Below, piece after piece: positions 10,263-19,186 of a stretch of 64,000 nucleotides of DNA. Location: NCBI GenBank assembly GCA_907163345.1, contig CAJQUN010000021.1, positions 806,001 to 870,000 of the forward strand, read 5' to 3'. The notes below the pieces were generated by a model. That model searched no databases, had not been told where the DNA came from, and was given only the letters and a program-made list of their open reading frames with translations. The DNA is from Haberlea rhodopensis. Taxonomy: Eukaryota; Streptophyta; Magnoliopsida; Lamiales; Gesneriaceae. Numbering within the stretch: position 1 is the stretch's first letter; each line of letters opens with the position of its first letter. The position numbers were made by a program, and so were the translations under genes.

Positions 10263-11827
10263 TGATGTGACTAGAAATAGACACATCTATTGCGCTTAAT
10301 TATCTACGATTTGGTATATTTTGATTGATAAATTGATACATATGCTACCTAATCGTATATTTGTGTAAATGTAGGGAAATGTGAAGAAATCAAGCTAAAA
10401 TGATGAAAGAAGCAATAAAGTTGAAGAAAAGAGGAAAAAACCGGAATCCAAGACACATGTTGCTCCTTTCTCCTCAACTTTCTATATGTTCCAACCATCT
10501 TTTAGAAATGTGGTCCATAGAAAAGTTGTATAACTTTGAGTTATCTTCGCGTGGACATCTAATTCATCAAATTCGGAGTTCGGGCGAGAAAGTTACGGCC
10601 AAAATACGAAACTCGCCAGAAAAATGGAGGACAGGCGTAATTACGCCATTCACAGGCGTAATTACGCCAACGCTACGGCATGGACAGGCGTAGCTACGCC
10701 ATTATGAGGCGTAATTACGCCAGAAACGCAGAAAGCCATTTTTGTGACACGTCACCAGGCGTCTTTACGCCACTTACAGGCGTAGCTACGCCAACAGAGT
10801 TTTGGAAAGTGTAAAAAACTTGATTTCTTTCCTTCTCACATGGATTTTACCCTACTCCATCAGCCTCCATACCTAATATACACGATTTCTACCTCATATT
10901 AAGGAGAATTTAATACCTTAGAATAATTTTTAGATTTTAGAATAATTTTTCTTTCAATTTTTGTGAAGAACGCTCGAAGAACGAGGACGGAATCGACAAG
11001 CCGGAATCGTGCTTCCTTTTAGTAACGTTTTCTTTTCCTATTAGTTTGATGCTTTCTAGATTAATTTTGATTGTTTTTAATCTAGTTATGAGTAGCTAAA
11101 TACTTTTGTGATTCTCGGTTTAGGAAAACGATACATTGGATGTTTACGATTCTTGTGAGATAAGTTTTGATTGTTGATTTTCTTTGAGTATCAATTGTTT
11201 TTCTGATTTGATTTTTCATAATTGTTATGCATGATTGTTGGATTGATCACCTAGCTATCGTTCATACAATTTAACGCTAAATTAGATATCAAATACGGAA
11301 TCGTTTGATCCCTCTAATTTACGAAGCAACTAAGATTAATTAAATTCCGCTTGTGAGTTTGTTAATTCTTAGGAAAAACAATTGACTAGATTAAACATAG
11401 ACGCTTGGATTATGTTGTTTAGCTTCATCGATCTCACTAGTTCATATGCTATCATCGATTTAAATCTTAATCGCTTGTATTTTGATTGATTGTTTGATAA
11501 GGGTTAAACTAGAACGCTTGGGCTACTTAACTAAACTTAAGGTGAGATAGGACTTTGATTATTGGATTAAACGTCCACGATGAATATTCATATGAGAATT
11601 GAATCGTATGTGAAGATCGATGATCAAGATAGTAAACGCCAATTGTAAAGTTAACCGAAAACCGAGAATCGCTCTTTTCTCATAAGTTAATTCATCTAGT
11701 TTAATTTTGCATCATAGAAGTAGTATTATTCAATTGATTTCAAAAACCCCTTTTTATTTTAGTTTGCATAAGTTAACACAAAGATATAACCTTCCTCGTG
11801 GGATCGATCCCTACTCACGCTACTACA
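10263..11827 (+). mobile_element. Athila/Tat-type LTR carrying a palindrome array
   Basis: The LTR begins TGATGTGACTAG after a polypurine tract and ends CGCTACTACA at 11,827, about 1.57 kb. The TGGGATCGATCCCTACTCACG phrase near the 3' end is typical of this LTR type. Its middle part (10,570-10,880) is homologous on both sides of the palindrome array to 63,320-63,580, so both belong to one LTR family. A TATA-like CTAATATACACG lies near 10,874. The right side abuts a minus-strand gypsy gag, so this is the 3' LTR of a broken element or one end of a rearrangement. Confidence 0.65.
10634..10792. repeat. Array of three paired 14-bp palindromes
   Basis: Six 14-mers start at 10,634, 10,655, 10,687, 10,708, 10,758 and 10,779. 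Three are GGCGTAATTACGCC, two are GGCGTAGCTACGCC and one is the imperfect GGCGTCTTTACGCC. Starts within each pair are exactly 21 bp apart (7-nt spacers ATTCACA, ATTATGA, ACTTACA). Pair-to-pair steps are 53 and 71 bp. The array ends just before CAGAGTTTT and about 80 bp upstream of a TATA-like sequence. Confidence 0.95.
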
Positions 11828-12945
11828 TTCATTACTGTTATTAACTTGAGAGGGTTAATTTGGGCGTACGCGATAAACGCTACCAGTGGCCCCGTCGGCT
11901 GACCTCCATGCTGTCTCGGCACAAATGGTGGTCTGTGTTGTGCTGCTCTGTCCGCAGGCCTCTCCGCAGTGTTCTGATGTCTTCCCCTGTTGGGACATTG
12001 CCGAGCAAAGTGGCCTCTGTCGCCAGAGACATAACATCCTGAACAATCCTTTGACGAATGTGGTTGCCCACAAATAGAGCACTGGACCCTTCCAAATCTG
12101 CCTCCCTGAGGCTGTCCTAACCCTGTAGGGGCATCATTCCTACGATTCCCTTTCCAACGGTTCTCGGGCCTCTTACCACTGAACCTTGAAGCCGAAGTGT
12201 TCCCCCTGGGCTTGAACTGATCACCCCTTGGTTTCAAATTATCAGAAGTGGATTTCTGAGGGGGTGCTGGAGGTGGCACAGCATCAGAGTATGATCCAAC
12301 TCCTAGTTCGGCTAGCTCAGCCCTTGCAAGTGCATCATCAAAACAGGCAGGGCCATAGGTAATTACCCTGTCATACAGTTCCGGCCTCAATCCTTTCATA
12401 AAATTTCTCATCTTGGCCTGGGTGCTCGCAGCAATATGGGGAACATAACGGAGTAAAGAACAGTAATGTAGAGCATAATCCGATACAGGCATGGTACCTT
12501 GCCTTAAGTTGGTAAACTCATCCTCTTTAGCCTGTCTCGCAGCAGCTGAGAAATAGCGGGTCAGAAACCTAGTCCTGGATAGTTTCCAATTGATCTCACC
12601 CTGAGCCTCTTGCTCTATCATTGTGGTCTTCCACCACATCAGTGCCTTCTTAGCCAGCTGAAATTCTGCTAATCTGATCCATGCCGTCTTTGCACAAGGC
12701 GCTGCCACAAATATCTGCTCTATCCTCTATAGCCACTCCTCGGCCACTTTCCCGGTTTCCGTTCCTTCGAACATCGGAGGTCGGTATGTCAAAAACTGAG
12801 ACAAGCTCAACTCCCTGGGTAATAATTGCTGTTCAGAGGGCTCTTCCCCTAAGGCTGGTGGTGGTAGTGGATTCGTACGCCCAACACTTGCATTGACGCT
12901 TATCGCATCACCTACTTCGGCGTTTGCTGCCATGCTGCAACACAA
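11828..12945 (-). pseudogene. Gypsy gag with zinc knuckle, truncated, one stop
   Basis: The probable start is MAANAEVG at 12,933. The frame runs leftwards past an in-frame TAG near 12,727 and continues open to about 11,815. Seen in order are a capsid region (AEEWL, stop, then AEFQLAKKALMWW and RFLTRYF), LRQGTMPVSDYALHYCSLLR, a proline-rich linker, a basic RPENRWKGNRRND stretch and a CCHC-like knuckle. In the knuckle (CYVSGDRGHFARQC) the second cysteine is serine, which would weaken zinc and RNA binding. The frame ends in unrelated residues at the junction with the LTR at 11,827, so protease and pol are missing. A primer site and LTR follow on the right (13,122 onward), as expected for a minus-strand element. 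Confidence 0.85.
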
Positions 12946-13121
12946 GGGTTAACAACAATACCAAAAGCAGTTTATAAAGTACATCGTTAGATAATAAAAC
13001 ATGTTAGTATAACATCTTCTACTTCATATGCAACATACATATAAAACATGTTTAAAAGTAAGCACCTAGCCAACTTATTGCTAAGGCTACCCTTCACTCA
13101 TTCCTGGGTTATCTAACCACT

Positions 13122-13444
13122 GCTCTGATACCACTAATGTGGGGTCTTCCCACCTTAATAGTGTTATAGTGACATAAGAAGGACTAATCATGCATTAATT
13201 AGCATCTTAAGGTTCCTGTTGTTACATGAGCTAACAGGATTACAGGCCAAAATACAAAACTTCAAAAATAATTCATTACATTCCCAAAAGAATGTCAACA
13301 TTTATTTGAGTACATGTAGTCCATTTCAGATTTCATGACTTCATGCAAATGTCCCGAATCAGTGTAGTCTCCTTGAAAGTCATTGGATCGCATCCACGGT
13401 CAAGACCATCTTAACTACTTTCTAGGAGCAAGTTCAGCCTATCA
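13122..13444 (-). mobile_element. Primer-binding site and 5' LTR of the gypsy gag element
   Basis: On the minus strand TGGTATCAGAGC occupies 13,122-13,133, the standard tRNA-Met primer site. Just beyond it (from 13,138) lies the LTR, with TGTGGGGTCTTCCCACC at its plus-strand left edge. The right edge is placed near 13,444 (TATCA), where copia sequence resumes. A short LTR of about 0.3 kb is implied. The distance to the gag start at 12,933 is normal. Confidence 0.65.
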
Positions 13445-13800
13445 GGATGTCTTGGGATCCTTTCAGATCTCGCACTGTGTATACATTAGGATTATTGATT
13501 GGCTCACTTGATGTAGTGTTTCCACAATTCAGTAATTTGTGCTTCTTGAACTTCTTCAAGTTCTATCATCGTGATATTTCTGTTCAACATAAATTTCTTT
13601 TCCAAAAGGATAGCATTTCTGGAAACAAATACCTTTGTCTCTGATGGATAATAGGAAAAATACCCTACCGAGTTATCAGGATATCCCACAAAATAGCATA
13701 GATGGATCGACTATCCAACTTATCTCCCACTGACTGCTTCACATAAGCAGGACAACCCCAGATTTTCGTAAACCCGATGGGTTTCTTGCCATTTTATATA
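13445..13800 (-). pseudogene. Copia pol fragment downstream of the integrase core
   Basis: The minus-strand frame 13,504-13,689 reads GYPDNSVGYFSYYPSETKVF and then VSRNAILLEKKFML. This is the conserved segment that follows the integrase in Ty1/copia polyproteins. Upstream (right) a broken KWQETHRVYENLG piece matches the preceding block. It is likely part of the same dead element as the RT-RNase H at 8,162-9,620, with the gypsy and Athila/Tat material inserted between them. Confidence 0.65.
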
Positions 13801-14027
13801 CTGAAAAATAAACAAATTAAATGTTAGCCGATTATTCAAAAATGATTGTATTCAATCTCATTACCCTCTTCCTGAGCAATGGAAAAAGTCATACTTTCAA
13901 GTGGTTTTGGAGTCCAACTAGCCACATTACGGTCCCGAACAATATCTCCAACGGCAATGTGCTAAAGGTAGTTTCCAATTGCATCATATACAACCTCCAA
14001 GTTATTTTCCTCACGAGTGGTACAATT
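13801..14027 (-). other. Unassigned segment, possible captured exon
   Basis: The minus strand reads VASWTPKPLESMTFSIAQEE in an open stretch. A possible acceptor-like TTTATTTTTCAG lies to its left. It is not obviously copia integrase and I do not recognise it. It could be a host exon or decayed element sequence. Confidence 0.25.
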
Positions 14028-14742
14028 CCAATAATATAACGATTAGTTAAATTATCGTGTCATGTTCCAAAGTATCATAACCCATCTATATGTAACTAGA
14101 GGAACGCTTTTCTCTAAAACATATATGCTGTTCTGCTAGAGGCTCTTTTGGTTATTAACTTGACAGAACGCATAGGACATCCACACATATATGCGAGCGA
14201 CGAATCTCCAACAACAATGCACAAGCTCCTATTTGACTTACATCAACACCGAACATTGCCACATTTATGACCCTCATGGGATCGGAAAACAAGTCACAGT
14301 GCAGTGCTCATCGGATAGAGCTACAGTAGTCTTTTGGGTCATGAGGATTTACGGTGTACAACTGCAACTATAAATTCTCTACTCGATTAGTGGCAACCAC
14401 TTGGATAATTTAGGGTGAGGGTTGTTCAATGAACTCACCATATGAGCATATATTCATATGTGCAGATGTCTCTACATCAGTGCTGATGAAATGCAGCAAC
14501 GACACATCATGAATTCTGGTCTCGAGCGAACAGGGTTTGTATGCTTCTTATGACGCTGCTTATCGACCAGGAACAAGTTTAGAGATTACAGTCACAAGTG
14601 AATGTATTTCATGATTGCCAACAATTGTATAACGACATTCCCATGGATTATAGTAACATTAAAGTCTTTATCTATGCATCTTGCATGGGTATACAGATAA
14701 AGGGTGCCATAAAAATATCATTAATTGAATAGAGTAGTCAAC
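14028..14742 (-). mobile_element. Copia LTR fragment
   Basis: 14,070-14,400 matches 18,620-18,970 (CCAAAGTATCATAAC, CTACAGTAGT/CTACAGTGGT, CAACTATAAATTCTCTACTCGAT), and 14,400-14,742 matches 7,772-8,130. It is therefore an LTR of the same family as the one at 8,161, truncated at both ends. Confidence 0.7.
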
Positions 14743-14746
14743 AGTT

Positions 14747-14830
14747 GCCTTTAGTAGACGGCCCAACCACCGCTTTGTTTGTTAGAGTGCCTTTAGTAGA
14801 CGGCACAACCAACGCTTTGTTTTTTAGAGT
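14747..14830. repeat. 42-bp tandem duplication at an LTR junction
   Basis: Two copies of GCCTTTAGTAGACGGC.. start at 14,747 and 14,789 and each ends in TTAGAGT. They fill the junction between two LTR fragments whose ends are inverted complements. Confidence 0.75.
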
Positions 14831-15682
14831 AGGTGCCCTACAAGTCAACTGTTGGCTATGGGATTTGACACATTTCTGTAAAACATGCTTCATTCAATTA
14901 ATTCTTATTTTTTTTAATAAATATATTAATTAGGGGCCCCACGAGATTAATATATATTAACTATATACCAAATCAGCAGTATCTATCAAACAGTAATCCA
15001 GAAAAATAAATCGAATTTATTTTCACGACGAGTGTGTCGAACTCGTTATTAAGAATGTAATATCATAATTTTCAATTGTCGTAACTTCCGAAAATAGTAA
15101 CTTCCCAAAATTGTAATTTTCCAAAAATGGTAATTTTACTCAATTTTCATGCAATTATAAAATCAGCTTATCTCTATTATAAGCTTGAACACTTAATCAT
15201 ATTAAGTTTCACTTCATTAAATTCAACTCCTTGAATTTAATTATCTAGTTAAAGGCTTAATCATATTAAGTTCATTTTTCATTAAATTCAACTCCTTGAA
15301 TTTAACTATCCAATTAGGGTAGAACCTGACCGATATTTTTGGGATCACAACTCCTTGTGATTTTAGAGACAAACACATTTGCTCTTTTGCGGCATACCCT
15401 TAAGTGCCATTGTCGATCAATTAAACTCGTTTAATTATCGATAGCCGAAATCATATTTCGATTTAACCCAATGAATCGTGATTAGCGCCTAGCAACAACA
15501 CGTCACAACCCCTAGATACAAACTGATAGTTCTGCAAAAACCTTCTGTTACAGTTAGCGTACAGTATGTTACAGTTAGCGTACAGTACGATTAGGGGTGC
15601 TTACCGGGCCGGGTCAAACCGGACTTAACGGTCCCGGTTCGCCCCGGAACCGGTTAGAAACCGGTCCGGGGCGGTCCCGAAG

Positions 15683-15873
15683 AACCAAACCGGTAGCACC
15701 GCCGGTTCCGGTGCTACCGGTTTGGTTCCGGTTCCGGAACCGGAACCGGTAGATTTTAAAAAAATAAATAATTTTTTTTAAAAAAGAAGGCAACGTTAAC
15801 AAATGTTAACGTTGCCTTCAACGTTAACATTTGTTAACGTTGGCAACGGCTCTTAGCCGTTGCCAACGTTAAC
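15683..15873. repeat. Subterminal hairpin cluster of the hAT element
   Basis: Three strong inverted repeats follow the 5' end. AACCAAACCGGTAGCACC (15,683-15,700) pairs with 15,710-15,727. AAGGCAACGTTAACA (15,787-15,801) pairs with 15,804-15,818. GTTAACGTTGGCAACGGCT (15,833-15,851) pairs with 15,855-15,873. hAT transposases are known to bind subterminal motif clusters, and these are the obvious candidates here. Confidence 0.85.
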
Positions 15874-15918
15874 TTTTTATTTTTTTATTTTTTATTTTTT
15901 TTAATAAAAAAAAAAAAC

Positions 15919-15926
15919 TATAAATA
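15919..15926 (+). promoter_or_regulatory. TATA box of the hAT transposase gene
   Basis: TATAAATA lies about 115 bases before the transposase ATG, with a pyrimidine- and T-rich leader between. It is the only good TATA box between the 5' terminus and the gene. Confidence 0.65.
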
Positions 15927-16040
15927 GGGGATGTTGTGTTGTGTATTGTTTCATAACAATTCTTGTAACAAAAATTACTTCACTCTCATATTTTTCTCTC
16001 AATTGTGCTATCTACAATTTACTTATAGTCTTATATCATA

Positions 16041-18122
16041 ATGGCATCTTCATCTAGCAGTGGTGCTGGTCGTAGCCGGGGTCGTAGTCGGGGTCTCGTT
16101 CCGGGTCGTCTATCACTGAGTTCATCTTCTGCAATGAATTTACCTGTGCCAATTCCTGAGTTAAATGAAAGTTATGATTTTTTTGCTGACCTCAATGTTG
16201 GTGGTTCTTCTATGAATGTCGAACCGCAACAATCCCAACAACCTGCCGAACCTGTTGCTGCCCAAGCCCAAGAAAGACAACATGTGGAGTCATCCGGAGC
16301 CACTACAGCAGTGAGTAGACAACCTACTCGTGCCAAAAGAAGTAAGATATGGGATCACTTTGAACTCGCTCAAAAAGAAGGTACGAATGAATCTGTTGCA
16401 ATATGTAAATTATGTAAGATCCAGTATTCATATAAAGCTGGTGGTTTCAGTGGAGGCACCGGAACATTTAAAAAACACTTAGTAAAAAAACATAATTTTG
16501 ATGAGACAACATTACAACCATTAAGTCGAGAAGCAACACAAGCACAAATTAATGTTCTTACTGGCACGAATTTTATTTTAACTGCTGAAATTAATCGTAG
16601 GTCACTTGTTAGATATGTGATCAGATGTGAACTACCTTTTATACAAGCTGAACGTGCTGGTTTTATTGAATTTGCTTCGTCCATACAACCCATGTTTAAA
16701 CATATTTCCAGGCACACACTAAAAAGAAATTGTATGGACGTATTTGTTGAATATAGAAATACATTGTTTCAACATCTTTCTAGTTTGCCTTGTAGGGTTA
16801 GTTTAACAACTGATATTTGGACAAATGTAAATTCTGATTCATATCTTGTTGTCACTTGTCATTGGATTGATGATAATTGGTGTATGCAAAAAAGGATTTT
16901 GTCTTTAGATGAGTTAGATTGTGCACATACTGGTTATGTAATTGCTAAATATGTATTCAACACTTGTAGACATTATGGAATTCAGGATAAGGTATTTTCA
17001 ATCACATTAGACAATGCTGCGAATAACAATGCTGCGATGCGTGATTTAAAGACCTATCTTAAACCAATGCTTGATGGTATTTTTTTTCATGTTAGATGTG
17101 CATGTCATGTGATTAATTTGGCTGTTAAAGTTGGTTATGAGAACAATCACTCAGCATGTATTGACAAAATGAAATACTGCGCTAAATGGTTACGCACGAG
17201 CCGTGTTAAGCGTGATTGGAAACAATTATGTTTATCTAATGGTTTAAAGCATCTTCTTTTTCCATCACCAATAGAAACTAGGTGGAATTCGTTGTACAAT
17301 TTGTTGAATGCTATGTTACCTTACAAAGATATTTTAACTCCATTTTATAATTCATATCAAATGCCTGATAGCGATGAAAGTATTTATTTGACTGATGAGG
17401 ATTGGGAATTTGTTGAAAATTGTGTATCATTGTTAGGTACTTTCAAAGAAGCGACGGAACGTTTCTCTGGTGTTACTTATCCAACTTCCGTTTATTTTCT
17501 TCCTTTAGTATTTAACATGTTTGATAAATTTATAGAATTTAGAGATGACTATGACTTGCATGCTTTTGTTAATGCAATGGAAACTAAATTTATAAAGTAT
17601 TGGGAACAAATCCCACCCGTGCACTGCATCGCAACATTGCTAGATCCTAGTCAATGTTTATCTTCATTTGAGATATTTTTTGAATATTATGCTAATTTTT
17701 TGGGGAAGGTTGTTGACGATCAAAAGACGTCTACAATGCAATCTCTCCAAAATATGTTTCAATTGTATTATAATCAACAGGCAAGTGAATCATCGCAACA
17801 AAGGCCTGTTGAAGAACAACCCCAAGCTCAATCTAAAGGTGGGGGCATCAATTTGCTTAGAATGCTGGGCAGGAAAAAACTTAAGGGAAAAGGACCTTCT
17901 ACTAGCACGTCGACTGAGTTGCAAATTTATCTGAATTATCAATTTCTAACCGAAGACAACTTCGACGTCTTACAATGGTGGAAGTCCAATGCAGCACAAT
18001 TCCCTATCTTAGCCAAAATGGCTAGAGACGTGTATGCTGTACAAGCTTCAAGCGTCGCTTCTGAATCGGCATTCTCAACATGCGGCCGTATTATTGGAGA
18101 CTACAGAAGTAGTATCAGCTGA
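16041..18122 (+). CDS. hAT-family transposase (BED zinc finger, RICESLEEPER-like)
   Basis: The 693-codon frame would cut and reinsert the element in the nucleus. A low-complexity Ser/Gly/Arg and Gln-rich N-terminus (residues 1-100) precedes a BED zinc finger at about 101-153, with Cys122, Cys125, His146 and His151. The RNase-H-like core shows TTDIWTN (Asp258), TLDNAANN (Asp324) and RCACH (352-356), as in plant hAT proteins. The C-terminal dimerisation region (FDVLQWWKSN through YRSSIS, about 640-693) is present. The start is the first ATG after the TATA box at 15,919. The frame stops at TGA 18,120. The next codons in another frame (SLCMLTLLKDWFEAE onward to 18,273) clearly belong to the same protein, so a one-base indel near 18,118 cuts off about 50 residues after the dimerisation motif. 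Otherwise it looks undamaged. Similar host-domesticated proteins exist, but the intact termini argue for a transposon gene. Confidence 0.95.
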   Translation: MASSSSSGAGRSRGRSRGLVPGRLSLSSSSAMNLPVPIPELNESYDFFADLNVGGSSMNVEPQQSQQPAEPVAAQAQERQHVESSGATTAVSRQPTRAKRSKIWDHFELAQKEGTNESVAICKLCKIQYSYKAGGFSGGTGTFKKHLVKKHNFDETTLQPLSREATQAQINVLTGTNFILTAEINRRSLVRYVIRCELPFIQAERAGFIEFASSIQPMFKHISRHTLKRNCMDVFVEYRNTLFQHLSSLPCRVSLTTDIWTNVNSDSYLVVTCHWIDDNWCMQKRILSLDELDCAHTGYVIAKYVFNTCRHYGIQDKVFSITLDNAANNNAAMRDLKTYLKPMLDGIFFHVRCACHVINLAVKVGYENNHSACIDKMKYCAKWLRTSRVKRDWKQLCLSNGLKHLLFPSPIETRWNSLYNLLNAMLPYKDILTPFYNSYQMPDSDESIYLTDEDWEFVENCVSLLGTFKEATERFSGVTYPTSVYFLPLVFNMFDKFIEFRDDYDLHAFVNAMETKFIKYWEQIPPVHCIATLLDPSQCLSSFEIFFEYYANFLGKVVDDQKTSTMQSLQNMFQLYYNQQASESSQQRPVEEQPQAQSKGGGINLLRMLGRKKLKGKGPSTSTSTELQIYLNYQFLTEDNFDVLQWWKSNAAQFPILAKMARDVYAVQASSVASESAFSTCGRIIGDYRSSIS

Positions 18123-19186
18123 TTCGTTATGCATGCTCACGTTACTTAAAGATTGGTTTGAAGCAGAATGCAAAAATAGAAGAGATGGGACAGTTGATGA
18201 ATTCGTAAATCATTATGACGAGCAAGAAGAAGATAACGCCAAAACAATACTTATCAATTATGAAGACTGCTAAGTACTAAATTGTAATATTTTTTTATTT
18301 AGATTTTCAATTGTCATGTCTTTACAATTATTTGTATGCATCTATATTATGAAATGAAGAAGAAATATATTGATTTTGTGCTGAACATCATTGAAGAAAC
18401 ATTTACAACATTTTAAAAAAAAAAAAAAAAAGGAAAAACCGATAAGGATCCGAACCAAACCGGAACCGGTTCGATCCGGATCCTTAACGGACCGGACCGG
18501 TTCCGCCCATACCGCACCGGTTCCAACCGGTAAGCAGCCCTAAGTACGATCCTTTCAATTATATCTCCCGATCAGATCTTGGGATATTTGTCAATCGATA
18601 CCCTAATATAAATCTAATAATTATGTGCATGTACCAAAGTATCATAACACATCCATATGTGACTAGAGGAACCCTTTCCTCTAAAAAATATATAGTGCTC
18701 TGGCCAGAGACTCATTGGGTTATTAACTTGACAAAACACAAAGAACATCCACACACGTACGCGAGCGGTGAATCCCCAACAACAATGCACAATCTCTTAT
18801 TTTACTTACATCAACACCGAACATTATCACCTTTATGACCATCTTGGGATCGGAAAATAAGTCACAGTGCAGTACTCATCGAATAGAGCTACAGTGGTGT
18901 TTTTGGTCATAAGGATTAATGGTGTACAACTGCAACTATAAATTCTCTACTCGATCAGTGGGAACCACTTAGCGAATTTATGGTGAGGGTTGTTCACTGA
19001 ACTCATCCTTAACCTAAATACCATATTAACTCTAAAAGGCCAAATGAAGATCAGTAGGTTGGGTTGGCCACAAAAACCGAATATTCTGAATGGCTTCAGA
19101 TCAACACAAAGCCATAACATGCCTGACAAAGAAGATACTGCCCAATCAAACATATATACCCATAAGCAAGAGATTTAACAGCTTAC

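Larger units (their letters stand above)
15592..18542 (+). mobile_element. hAT transposon, nearly intact, 2,951 bp
   Basis: The termini are TAGGGGTGCTTACCGG and CCGGTAAGCAGCCCTA, inverted repeats matching at 15 of 16 positions. They are flanked by a perfect 8-bp duplication AGTACGAT (15,584-15,591 and 18,543-18,550). Both subterminal regions are dense in CCGG and ACCGG motifs. A TATA box, one long transposase frame and an AT-rich 3' end complete the element. It sits inside a copia LTR, so it is younger than that LTR. A target duplication without mismatch points to a fairly recent insertion. Confidence 0.97.
14831..19005 (-). mobile_element. Copia LTR fragment interrupted by the hAT element
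   Basis: 14,831-15,591 and 18,543-19,005 form one LTR once the hAT insertion and its duplicated AGTACGAT are removed. The left end, GGTGCCCTACAAGTCAAC, is the inverted complement of the LTR end near 8,140. A 66-bp internal duplication (CTTAATCATATTAAGTT..) lies near 15,190-15,310. The right side stops at about 19,005, inside what should be intron 3 of the EFG1 gene. Confidence 0.65.

Noticed and set aside
10634..10792. CRISPR-like array (regular short repeats with spacers)
   Set aside because: Repeats are 14-bp palindromes with 7-nt or longer irregular spacers inside a plant LTR. There are no cas genes and the setting is eukaryotic.
13801..14027. Missing EFG1 exon 4
   Set aside because: Its translation (WTPKPLESMTFSIAQ) does not match the expected EFG1 C-terminal region.
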